Assembly: GCF_001013475.1 (NCBI RefSeq) | Contig: NZ_JZEF01000003.1 | Coordinates: 62,001-126,000, forward strand | DNA length: 64,000 bases | Direction of reading: 5' to 3' | DNA from: Xanthomonas arboricola pv. juglandis | GTDB lineage: Bacteria > Pseudomonadota > Gammaproteobacteria > Xanthomonadales > Xanthomonadaceae | Part shown: positions 28,753 to 37,091 of the stretch, one piece after another | Layout of the letters: each line of letters starts with the position of its first letter | Position numbering within the stretch: position 1 is the first letter of the stretch | Translations under genes and position numbers: made by a program | Notes under the pieces: model-generated | Seen by the model: only the letters and a program-made list of their open reading frames with translations | The model's database searches: none | Told to the model about the DNA's origin: nothing

Positions 28753-29316
28753 ATGCGATTGGTTCTGTTGGGACCGCCCGGTTCGGGCAAGGGTACCCAG
28801 GCGACACGTCTCAAAGACAAGTTTGAGATCCCGCATATTTCCACCGGCGATCTGCTGCGTGCCGAAGTGGCCGCCGGCTCGCCGCTGGGCCTGAAGGCCA
28901 AGGAAGTGATGGCACGCGGTGATCTGGTCTCCGACGAGATCCTGCTCGGCATGCTGGAGGCGCGGCTCGGTCAGGCCGATGTCGCCAAGGGTTTCATCCT
29001 CGACGGCTATCCGCGCAACGTGGCGCAGGCCAATGCGCTGGACGACCTGCTCGGCAAGATCGGTCAGCCGCTGGATGCGGTGGTGCAGCTGGATGTGGCC
29101 AGCGAATTGCTGGTCGAGCGCATCGCCGGCCGCGCCAAGGCCGAGGGCCGCGAAGACGACAATCCCGAGTCGGTGCGCAAGCGCCTGCAGGTCTATACCG
29201 ACTCCACGGCACCGGTGATCGGTTTTTACGAGCAGCGCGGCAAGCTGGCACGCGTGGACGGCGTGGGCTCGCTGGATGACGTGCTGCAGCGTATCGGCAC
29301 CGCGCTCGGTCGCTGA
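28753..29316 (+). CDS. adk: adenylate kinase, short-LID form
   Basis: Interconverts ATP + AMP and 2 ADP in the cytoplasm. The P-loop GPPGSGKGTQ lies at residues 7-16. The AMP site follows with ISTGDLLRAEVAAGS and FILDGYPRNVAQANALD. At 187 residues it lacks the zinc-type long LID insertion: between the two Arg-bearing motifs only GRAKAEGREDDNPESVRKRL is present. It is divergent from the PPi-phosphofructokinase gene, so the adenylate and PPi pools are handled by neighbours. The downstream 29317-29400 is followed by a candidate RNA on the opposite strand. Confidence 0.97.
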   Translation: MRLVLLGPPGSGKGTQATRLKDKFEIPHISTGDLLRAEVAAGSPLGLKAKEVMARGDLVSDEILLGMLEARLGQADVAKGFILDGYPRNVAQANALDDLLGKIGQPLDAVVQLDVASELLVERIAGRAKAEGREDDNPESVRKRLQVYTDSTAPVIGFYEQRGKLARVDGVGSLDDVLQRIGTALGR

Positions 29317-29399
29317 GCCGGTTGTGGGCCGGGCAGGGCGCCCGGTCCACCCGCCGCGTGCTGGCAGCTGGCGCGGCTCGCGCAACGCATTGATTGCAC

Positions 29400-29538
29400 A
29401 AAAGAAAAACCCCGGACGTACAAGACGCCCGGGGCAGAATAACGCCAGTAATGAGCTTGCTCAGAGCCCCACAGCATGAGCTCCCTGGGGATTTGGCCTC
29501 TTGGGGAGTAGGACCAAAGGGGTGCTGCGACTGGCGTT
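29400..29538 (-). ncRNA. candidate small structured RNA with C-rich loops
   Basis: On the minus strand AACGCCAGT (29538-29530) pairs perfectly with ACTGGCGTT (29449-29441), closing a structure of about 98 nt. Inside, TTTGG-CCT pairs with AGG-CCAAA and exposes a loop with CCCC. CCCCA pairs with TGGGG, and TGAG/CTCA makes a small stem. Directly after comes an intrinsic terminator: CCCCGG/CCGGGG (29434-29410) followed by TTTTTCTTT. No coding frame of any quality runs through it. CCCC-bearing loops recall known Xanthomonas sRNAs that pair with G-rich ribosome sites, but I cannot name this one. It lies between adk and mpl, antisense to neither. Confidence 0.55.
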
Positions 29539-29670
29539 CAGCATAGTGATGGATGTGACGCAGTTCGCATATCGGGAAATTCCCGACAGTACGGTAGGTG
29601 TTTCCTGACACTGCGCTCCGCAGCGAGGTGGAATGGCCGGCAACTCCGGCGATCGGCGACAATGCGTTCC

Positions 29671-31032
29671 ATGACCAAACTCCACATCCTCGGCATCGCC
29701 GGGACTTTCATGGGCGGTGTCGCCGCCCTTGCGCGCGAGCTGGGCTGGCAGGTAGAGGGCAGCGACCAGGCCATCTATCCGCCGATGTCCACGCAGTTGG
29801 AAACCCTCGGCATCGCGCTGGCACAGGGCTACGCGCCGTCCAATATTTCGGCCGATGCCAGCGATGTCGTCATCGGCAATGCCTTGTCGCGCGGCAACCC
29901 GGCGGTGGAAGCGGTGCTCGATGCCGGCCGTCGCTACAGCTCCGGTGCGCAGTGGCTGGCCGAGCAGGTGCTGCCGAGCCGCGACACCCTGGCCGTGGCC
30001 GGCACCCACGGCAAGACCACCACCACCACGATCCTGAGCTATCTGCTGGAGGCCGCTGGGCGCGCGCCGGGCTTTCTGATCGGTGGCGTGGCCGAAGATT
30101 TCGGCGTATCGGCGCGGCTGGGCCAGGGACGCGAATTCGTGGTGGAAGCCGACGAATACGACACCGCGTTCTTCGACAAGCGCAGCAAGTTCGTGCACTA
30201 CCGGCCGCTGGTGGCGATCCTCAACAACCTCGAGTACGACCACGCCGACATCTTTCCGGACGTGGCCGCGATCCAGCGCCAGTTCCATCATCTGGTACGC
30301 ACGGTGCCGGCGCGCGGGCGGCTGATCGTCAACGGCGAGGATGCGCGCCTGGCCGAGGTGCTGGCGATGGGCTGCTGGACGCCGGTGGAGCGCTTCGGTT
30401 TCGATGCCTCTCTCGAGTGGAGCGCCCGCTTGATCGCCGCCGACGGCAGTGCGTTCGCGGTGTTGCAGCGTGGGCTGGAGATCGGCCAGGTGCAGTGGCC
30501 GCTGGTCGGGCGGCATAACGTGCTCAATGGATTGGCGGCACTGGCCGCCGTGCATGCGGTGGGCGTGGATCCGGCGACGGTGATGCCGGCGCTGGCGCGC
30601 TTTCAAAGCGTCAAACGGCGGCTGGAGCTGTTGGGGCAGGCGCGCGAGATCACCGTGTACGACGACTTCGCCCATCACCCCACTGCGATTGCGACCACCT
30701 TGCAGGGCTTGCGTGCGAAGGTTGGTGCGGCGCGCGTGCTGGTGGCAATGGAGCCGCGCAGCAATTCGATGCGGCTGGGCGCACATGCGCAGGCGTTGGC
30801 GCCGTCGTTGCGCGATGCCGATGCGGTGGTGTTTCTGCATCGCCCCGAACTGGCCTGGGATGCCGCACCGATCATCGCGCAGGTGCGCGGTGACGCGCAC
30901 GTGGCGCATGACGTGGAGGCGTTGCTGCAGACACTGGGCGAGATTGCGCAGCCGGGCGACCATGTGGTGTTCATGTCCAATGGCGGTTTCGATGGCGCGC
31001 CGCGTCGCTTCCTGGCGCAATTGTCCCGATGA
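29671..31032 (+). CDS. mpl: UDP-MurNAc:L-Ala-gamma-D-Glu-meso-DAP ligase (murein recycling)
   Basis: Cytoplasmic Mur-type ligase that attaches recovered murein tripeptide to UDP-N-acetylmuramate. The start KLHILGIAGTFMGGVAALARELGWQVEGSDQAIYPPMS is typical of Mpl rather than MurC. The ATP P-loop is GTHGKTTTTTILSYLL at about residues 110-125. VVEADEYDTAFFDKRSKFVHYRP and NNLEYDHADIFPD follow, with the C-terminal DDFAHHPTAIATTLQGLR. I use ATG 29671 (MTKLHILG), where similarity to other Mpl proteins begins. ATG 29662 would add three residues. The next gene overlaps its last four bases (ATGA), so the two are translationally coupled. Confidence 0.95.
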   Translation: MTKLHILGIAGTFMGGVAALARELGWQVEGSDQAIYPPMSTQLETLGIALAQGYAPSNISADASDVVIGNALSRGNPAVEAVLDAGRRYSSGAQWLAEQVLPSRDTLAVAGTHGKTTTTTILSYLLEAAGRAPGFLIGGVAEDFGVSARLGQGREFVVEADEYDTAFFDKRSKFVHYRPLVAILNNLEYDHADIFPDVAAIQRQFHHLVRTVPARGRLIVNGEDARLAEVLAMGCWTPVERFGFDASLEWSARLIAADGSAFAVLQRGLEIGQVQWPLVGRHNVLNGLAALAAVHAVGVDPATVMPALARFQSVKRRLELLGQAREITVYDDFAHHPTAIATTLQGLRAKVGAARVLVAMEPRSNSMRLGAHAQALAPSLRDADAVVFLHRPELAWDAAPIIAQVRGDAHVAHDVEALLQTLGEIAQPGDHVVFMSNGGFDGAPRRFLAQLSR

Positions 31033-31625
31033 CCGGCCTCACGACCACCGCCGACACCAGCGCCTTGCCGCTGTTTCCGCTGCACAACGTGCTGTTGCCG
31101 GGTGCGGCAATGGGCTTGCGCGTGTTCGAACGCCGCTATCTGGATCTGGTGCGCGAGAGCGGCCGCACCGGCAGTAGTTTCGGTGTGTGCCTGATCCTGG
31201 ATGGCACCGAAGTCGGCGTGCCGGCAACACCGGCTGCGTTCGGCACCGAAGTGCGTATCGAGGATTTCGATGTCGGTGCCGACGGCGTGTTGGTGCTGCG
31301 CCTGCGTGGCACGCGTCGCTTCCGTGTGCAGCGCTCGCGCATCCGCGACAACGGGTTGGTGGTTGGCGAGGTGAGTTGGTGCGAGCCCGACAGCGACGAC
31401 GAACTGCGGCCCGAGCATGGCCTGCTGGCAACCGTGCTCGAGCGCATGCTCGAACAAGTCGGCGGTGAATTCGCCTCTGCCGGGCCGGAGCTGCTGGACC
31501 AGGCGGCATGGGTCGGCTGGCGTCTGGCCGAACTGCTGCCGCTGACCGAGCAGCAGCGTCTGTCGCTGTTGCAGCTGGACGATCCGCATCGGCGCCTGGA
31601 CCAGTTGCTGGCCTGGATGCCGTGA
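31029..31625 (+). CDS. Lon substrate-binding (LON) domain protein
   Basis: 198 residues made only of the domain that forms the N-terminus of Lon protease, without ATPase or peptidase parts. LPLFPLHNVLLPGAAMGLRVFERRYLDLVRES is the hallmark start; FGVCLILDGTEVG and VRIEDFDVGADGVLVLRLRGTRRFRV continue it. Free-standing LON proteins of this kind are common in proteobacteria, and their role is not settled. It overlaps mpl by ATGA, so it is likely translated by the same ribosomes, but no functional link is evident. Confidence 0.88.
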   Translation: MTGLTTTADTSALPLFPLHNVLLPGAAMGLRVFERRYLDLVRESGRTGSSFGVCLILDGTEVGVPATPAAFGTEVRIEDFDVGADGVLVLRLRGTRRFRVQRSRIRDNGLVVGEVSWCEPDSDDELRPEHGLLATVLERMLEQVGGEFASAGPELLDQAAWVGWRLAELLPLTEQQRLSLLQLDDPHRRLDQLLAWMP

Positions 31626-31771
31626 CGCGGTGAGGCAGGCGCGCGCGTGACCCATCACCGCGCTTGCACCCTTGCAACGGCACACTCGCCACGCTTGAGT
31701 GCGCTCACGATGGCATCCATGCAGTGGATGCGCGCATGGGCGTCACTCGTTTTCGATCCACGGAGTGTGCC

Positions 31772-32656
31772 TTGATCATCGATGTCAAACCGCGTGTGGC
31801 GGATGTGTTCAGTCAGGTCTGGCGGACCCTGGCGGTGTTGTTCGTGTGGGACGTGTTGATCACGATCATCTACTACGTGCTGCCGTTCCGCGCGCCTGCG
31901 TTGCCGTTGACCATCTTCGGTTCGGCGCTGGCGTTGTTCCTGGGCTTTCGCGCCAACTCGACCTATCAGCGCTGGTGGGAAGGGCGTGTGCTGTGGGGCC
32001 AGATGATCAATGCATCGCGCAATCTGGTCCGCCTGAGCATCAGCATCCTGTCCGCACCGGAGGCGGCAGCGCTGGGCCGCACCATCGCGCTGCGCCAGAT
32101 CGCCTACGTCAATGTGTTGCGCTGCCAGCTGCGCCGGCTTCCGGTGGCGATGGCGCTGGAGCCGCGTTTGCATGCCGACGAAGTGGCCGCGGTGATCACG
32201 CGCACCAATGTCGCCAATGGCCTGCTCGACACCACCGGGCGCAGCGTCGAACAGGCGCGTCGCGATGGCTGGATCGACAGCATTCAACAAGCCAGTGTCG
32301 AGCGCATCCTGGTGGATATCGCCAACGCGCAGGGCGGCATGGAACGGCTGAAAAATACGCCGTTGCCGTATCAATACCGCTTCTATCCGAACCTGTTTAC
32401 GCGGCTGTTCTGCGTCTTGCTGCCGATCGGCCTGGTGGAGACGCTGCAATACGCAACGCCGGTGGGGTCGACGGTGGCGGGCCTGATGTTCCTGGCGGTG
32501 CTCAAGATCGGCGACGAGTTGGTCGACCCGTTCGCCAATACCATCCACGACCTGCCGCTGGACAGCATGTGCCGCACGGTGGAAATCGACGCGCTGCAGG
32601 CCATCGGCGAACAGGCGCCCGAGCCGATGCAGCCAGTGGATGGCGTGCTGTGGTGA
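31772..32656 (+). CDS. bestrophin-like (UPF0187) membrane protein
   Basis: Predicted anion-channel-like inner-membrane protein of about 294 residues. The first membrane region is VWRTLAVLFVWDVLITIIYYVL. FRANSTYQRWWEGRVLWGQMINASRNLVR is the family signature. The later membrane pair is LFTRLFCVLLPIGLVETLQYATPVGSTVAGLMFLAVLKIGDELVDPFANTIHDLPLD. I chose TTG 31772 (reads IIDVKPRVADVF) because GGAG lies at good spacing and the family starts there; an in-frame ATG at 31736 is an alternative. Bacterial homologues form pentameric ion channels. The substrate ion is not predictable here. Confidence 0.85.
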   Translation: MIIDVKPRVADVFSQVWRTLAVLFVWDVLITIIYYVLPFRAPALPLTIFGSALALFLGFRANSTYQRWWEGRVLWGQMINASRNLVRLSISILSAPEAAALGRTIALRQIAYVNVLRCQLRRLPVAMALEPRLHADEVAAVITRTNVANGLLDTTGRSVEQARRDGWIDSIQQASVERILVDIANAQGGMERLKNTPLPYQYRFYPNLFTRLFCVLLPIGLVETLQYATPVGSTVAGLMFLAVLKIGDELVDPFANTIHDLPLDSMCRTVEIDALQAIGEQAPEPMQPVDGVLW

Positions 32657-32740
32657 GTGCATTGCGCCTGCACCGAAGCGGTTTGTACGTATCCAAACGG
32701 CGCTGAAGCGTAATCGAACGCTGCGGATGCGTCGGTTGCA

Positions 32741-32861
32741 GAGCGGCTGATCTGCGGCCTAGCTACAGGGGCCCTTGCCCGCCCATCGTCGCGGGATGCT
32801 GCCACCGAGCCTCCACGGACCGATGCACGGCGTGTCCCGCGAGCGGTGAGGACGCCGCGCG
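32741..32861. repeat. chimeric long palindromic intergenic repeat (A-half joined to B-half)
   Basis: The left part (CTTGCCCGCCCATCGTCGCG around 32774-32793) matches the outer arm of type A repeats at 39 and 60 kb, including the flank GATCTGCGGCC. The right part (CGATGCACGGCGTGTCCCGC around 32821-32840, then GAGCGGTGAGG) matches the right arm of type B repeats. So one element combines halves of two families. The remaining part of the 32657-33024 gap shows nothing else. Confidence 0.7.
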
Positions 32862-32985
32862 CTCGACCAACCAGGCTGGTGGCCTAGACATTCGGCTGCA
32901 TCCACGCGATGCGGACACGTTGCCGCCATCGGTACAGCGTTCAAGAAGTTTTATTGGCAGTTCTTATCTACAGGACAACGCGTTC

Positions 32986-33017
32986 GTTGACCGATCGCTG
33001 TTGCCCGATCGATCAAC
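32986..33017 (-). terminator. hairpin behind the DedA-PAP2 fusion gene
   Basis: GTTGACCGATCG (32986-32997) pairs with CGATCGATCAAC (33006-33017) with one mismatch, 8 bp past the stop. No T tract, so the function is uncertain. Confidence 0.4.
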
Positions 33018-33024
33018 GGCGCTG

Positions 33025-35100
33025 TTATGACGGACCCGATGCAGCTGGATCGGATGCCGTGGTGTCCGTCTGCGGTGCAGCGTTGTCTTCGTCCTCTCGC
33101 CGCAGCGCATTTCCCGACGTGCTGTCGATCAGGATCACCGGCACCTGCGAGCGGCGGCGCTGTTCCAGGCGATACGGCAACGGGTCCAGTGCCTGGCGCA
33201 AGGCGCTCAGTGCCGGGTCGACCCCACGCAGCGGATACCACAGGCCGATCAGGCTGAAGTGGCGGCTGTAGCGCAGCGTCTGCGTGCTGCCCACCCATAA
33301 CGGTTGCGCGCCGGGCTGCAGGCGTGCGGCCGCTGGCCACAGGCGCAACACATGCACGTGGCCGGGCGCAGCATGACGCACCATCAGCAGGGCTTCGACC
33401 TGCGTGTCCAGCGTGGCCGGCAGGATCGGCACCTCGTCCGGGCGGCCGCTGACATCCAGCAGATGCAGCGCCTGTTCCCAGCCGGCTTGCGGTTGCACCC
33501 GCCAGCCGCGTGCTTCCAGCTGACGCTGCAGCGGTGCCAGCGGGCCGGCCAGTTGCACGTCCAGCGGCCAGCGCTGGTCGTCGTCGAATTCGTTGCGGCG
33601 TGCGGGCAGCAGGCGCCACTGGCCATTCCACCAGTCGCTGGCGGGCAACTCCATCAGCAACGGCGGCGGCGGTTCGAACCTGGCCAGCTTGGTGCCCAGG
33701 TTGCGCGGCGCGAACACGACCGCGCAGGTCAGGAAAACGCCGTAGAAGATCCACGAGACCGGCTTGACCCAGAACGCGCGGGTGGCGCGACGGCGATAGG
33801 CGATGCCCAGCACCAGCAGCCAGAAGATGCCGAACAGCATGCCGCCGACCACGTCGCTGAGCCAGTGCGCGCCCAGATACAGGCGCGCGAAGCCGATCAG
33901 CGACACGATCGCGCCGCTGACCAGGTACGGCCATACCCGGCGCCGGCCCGGCAGCTCGCGCGCGATCAGCAGCGCGAAGAAGCCAAAGCCGATCGTGGCC
34001 ATGGTGACCGCTACCGACGGAAACCCGAAACCGTTGCTGGCCGCAGGCGGGCGTACGACCTGCACGGTGGCGCCCAGCAACTGGGTCAATGCCAGGCCGA
34101 AGGCCAGCGCGATCACCCAGTGCGCCACCGCCATCCAGCGGCGCCGCCAGGCCAGATAGCCCATCGCCGCCGCAATCGCCGGCAGCAGCACCTGCCAGTC
34201 GCCCAGCGACGCCAGCGCCACCATCGGGTAGTCGGCCAGCGGGTTGCGCAGCGCCAGCATCAGGTCGTGCACGGCCAGGTCCACGCGCAGCGGCTCGCCA
34301 TGCGCCAGCACCACCATCAGCAACACGAACCAGCCCCAGCCCAGCAGCAACAGCATCAACGCCATCATCGCCAGCGGTACCGACTCGCGACGGCGCGGGT
34401 CGAATACGCTCACCGACCAGTTGCCCAGCACCGGATGCCGATGCGACCACTCCAGCAGGCGCGCCAGCAAGGCGTCCAGATGGCCGGCCGACCAGCGGTA
34501 CGAGTACAGCACCATCGCCCAGGCCAGGCCGATCACTGCGGCCAGCAAGGCGACCACCACGAACAGGCGGCCGGCGACCGCGGCCACCGCGTCGTAGGCG
34601 GTGCCCAGCACCCAGCCGGGCACCAGGAACAGCAGCGCCCACGAGATGCAGGCCAGGCCGCTGGCGATCAGATAGCGTTTGAACGGCATGTGCGACATGC
34701 CGGCGATGGCCGGCACGAATGGCCGCACCGCGCCCACGTAACGTGCGATCAGGATGCTCTTGAAGGCATTGCGCCGGAACAGCAGCTCGCCACGCTCCAG
34801 CAGTTGCGGGTAACGGCGAAACGGCCAGTAGGTGTGCAACTGGTGGCCCCAACGATGGCCGACCCAGAAACTGAGCGCATCGCCGATGAAGGCGCCCAGG
34901 GTGGCGCAGGCCACCGCATACGGCCCGTTGATCTGACCCAGCCCGATCAGCACGCCGATGGCGAACAGCAACGGCAGCGCCGGCACGATGGCGCCAAGCA
35001 CGATCACCGCATCGGAAAATGCGATGGCAAAGATCACCACGCCAGCCAGGGTGGGGTGGTGTCCGATCCACTCCAGCGTGGCGTCGATCCATGAATTCAT
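33025..35100 (-). CDS. DedA-PAP2-LssY fusion membrane protein
   Basis: 691 residues with three modules. Residues about 1-190 are a DedA/SNARE-associated domain (FSDAVIVLGAIVPALPLLFAIGVLIG; FIGDALSFWVGHRWG; RYVGAVRPFVPAIAGM). Residues about 270-450 are a PAP2 phosphatase domain with Arg406, His412 and Asp416 in ARLYLGAHWLSD. Residues about 500-660 match the LssY C-terminal type (WNGQWRLLPARRNEFDDDQRWPLDVQLAGPL). The central PAP2 motif, normally PSGH, reads Pro361-Ser-Val-Ala, and the KX6RP Lys is not evident (VQVVRPP), so phosphatase activity is doubtful. DedA proteins act in lipid scrambling and envelope homeostasis, so a role in lipid carrier handling is plausible. ATG 35100 is preferred to an in-frame codon 21 bases upstream. 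Confidence 0.85.
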   Translation of the reverse strand: MNSWIDATLEWIGHHPTLAGVVIFAIAFSDAVIVLGAIVPALPLLFAIGVLIGLGQINGPYAVACATLGAFIGDALSFWVGHRWGHQLHTYWPFRRYPQLLERGELLFRRNAFKSILIARYVGAVRPFVPAIAGMSHMPFKRYLIASGLACISWALLFLVPGWVLGTAYDAVAAVAGRLFVVVALLAAVIGLAWAMVLYSYRWSAGHLDALLARLLEWSHRHPVLGNWSVSVFDPRRRESVPLAMMALMLLLLGWGWFVLLMVVLAHGEPLRVDLAVHDLMLALRNPLADYPMVALASLGDWQVLLPAIAAAMGYLAWRRRWMAVAHWVIALAFGLALTQLLGATVQVVRPPAASNGFGFPSVAVTMATIGFGFFALLIARELPGRRRVWPYLVSGAIVSLIGFARLYLGAHWLSDVVGGMLFGIFWLLVLGIAYRRRATRAFWVKPVSWIFYGVFLTCAVVFAPRNLGTKLARFEPPPPLLMELPASDWWNGQWRLLPARRNEFDDDQRWPLDVQLAGPLAPLQRQLEARGWRVQPQAGWEQALHLLDVSGRPDEVPILPATLDTQVEALLMVRHAAPGHVHVLRLWPAAARLQPGAQPLWVGSTQTLRYSRHFSLIGLWYPLRGVDPALSALRQALDPLPYRLEQRRRSQVPVILIDSTSGNALRREDEDNAAPQTDTTASDPAASGPS

Positions 35101-35247
35101 CCCGCGATTATAGGTGGGCATGGCGACGAGGTGACTTGCGCCCTCGTCACATCGCTCGGTCCGCTTCACCTCGGGTTGCGGGCGGATCAGAGCGCACGCG
35201 AGCTTGACCGCAGGCAACGCCCGCTGTGGCGATGCAGGCGCCCCGCC

Positions 35248-35253
35248 TACAAT
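35248..35253 (+). promoter_or_regulatory. -10-like TACAAT just before the kinase start
   Basis: TACAAT ends five bases before ATG 35259 and only GGGGG lies between, so a transcript from it would begin at or near the start codon. No good -35 at 16-18 bp. It is a candidate leaderless promoter, on weak grounds. Confidence 0.35.
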
Positions 35254-35258
35254 GGGGG

Positions 35259-35918
35259 ATGAGTGACGAACCCGCCGGCAACCTGCCGCTGAAGTCCGAT
35301 ACCTTCGGGCGCATCCTGCTGATCCGCGACGCCGATCGCCTGTTTGTGCGGCGTGACCTGAGCGCGGCGCCATGGCTGCTGCGCGGGGTGGCCTGGTGGC
35401 TGGCGCGACGCGAAGCCCTGGCCCTGCGCCAGCTCGATGGCCTGGCGCGGACACCGCGTCTGTTGCACTGGGACGGACGCCATCTGGACCGCAGCTATCT
35501 GGCCGGCGACGCGATGTACCAGCGCCCGCCGCGCGGCGATCTGGCCTACTTCCGCCGCGCGCGCAGGTTGTTGCAGCAACTGCACCGCCGCGGGGTGGCG
35601 CACAACGATCTGGCCAAGGAAGCCAACTGGCTGGTGCAGGACGACGGCAGCCCGGCGGTGATCGATTTCCAGCTGGCGGTACGCGGCAATCCGCGCGCGC
35701 CCTGGATGCGTCTGCTTGCACGCGAAGATCTGCGGCACCTGCTCAAGCACAAGCGCATGTATTGCCCGGCCGCGATCACCCCGGTGGAACGCCGCGTGCT
35801 CAAGCGCACCTCCTGGGTCCGCAAGCTGTGGTTCGCCACCGGCAAGCCGGTCTACCGCTTCGTGACCCGCCGCGTGCTGCATTGGGAAGACAACGAGGGG
35901 CGGGGGCCGAGGCCTTGA
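35259..35918 (+). CDS. small RIO/Kdo-kinase-like phosphotransferase
   Basis: 219 residues with an atypical protein-kinase fold. The catalytic loop reads GVAHNDLAKEANWLV (His115, Asp117, Asn123). The metal-binding DFG position reads VIDFQLA, so the Gly is replaced. The N-lobe is short (GRILLIRDADRLFVRRDLSAAPWLLRGVAWWLARREALALRQLDGL). Such small kinases in gammaproteobacteria often modify lipopolysaccharide core sugars or glycerol-type groups, but no direct marker shows that here. It lies divergently from the DedA fusion, in a region with envelope-related genes. No Shine-Dalgarno is visible; see the TACAAT entry. An in-frame ATG at 35232 would add nine residues. Confidence 0.75.
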   Translation: MSDEPAGNLPLKSDTFGRILLIRDADRLFVRRDLSAAPWLLRGVAWWLARREALALRQLDGLARTPRLLHWDGRHLDRSYLAGDAMYQRPPRGDLAYFRRARRLLQQLHRRGVAHNDLAKEANWLVQDDGSPAVIDFQLAVRGNPRAPWMRLLAREDLRHLLKHKRMYCPAAITPVERRVLKRTSWVRKLWFATGKPVYRFVTRRVLHWEDNEGRGPRP

Positions 35919-35923
35919 GGGGC

Positions 35924-36046
35924 GGGGAATCGAGAATCGGGAGTAGGGAATCGTTAGAGCACATCGCGGCAGCTGATCGTTCGTCGGCTACTGAACGTTC
36001 AAGGGGCTAAGCTTTTGCGATTCCCCATTCTCGATTCCCAATTCCC
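35924..36046. repeat. inverted pair of GGGAATC-type heptamer repeats
   Basis: GGGAATCGAGAAT near 35926 has its exact reverse complement ATTCTCGATTCCC near 36027, with extra GGGAATC/ATTCCC units on either side. The right half runs into the start codon of the SDR gene at 36047. Similar clusters occur at 42465-42521 and 63912-63945. Confidence 0.75.
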
Positions 36047-36862
<816 letters not shown>

Positions 36863-37091
36863 GCGCGGCCAACGGCCCGCGCGCGCAGCCGGCCTGGTAT
36901 GGGTACGCCGTCAGCGGCGCATGCGGCCAGCGCGATTCGAAAAAATCGATACGGCGGACCCCAGCGGCCACGCCCCGGCGTGCAATCCAGGCCGTCGGCG
37001 CCCGGGCGTGAGCACAGGGAATTCACAGTCGTGTTTGCTATCGTGCGCGGCTGAAACCGTTTCCAACAGGGATGTACAGCGCGTGGCTTCG

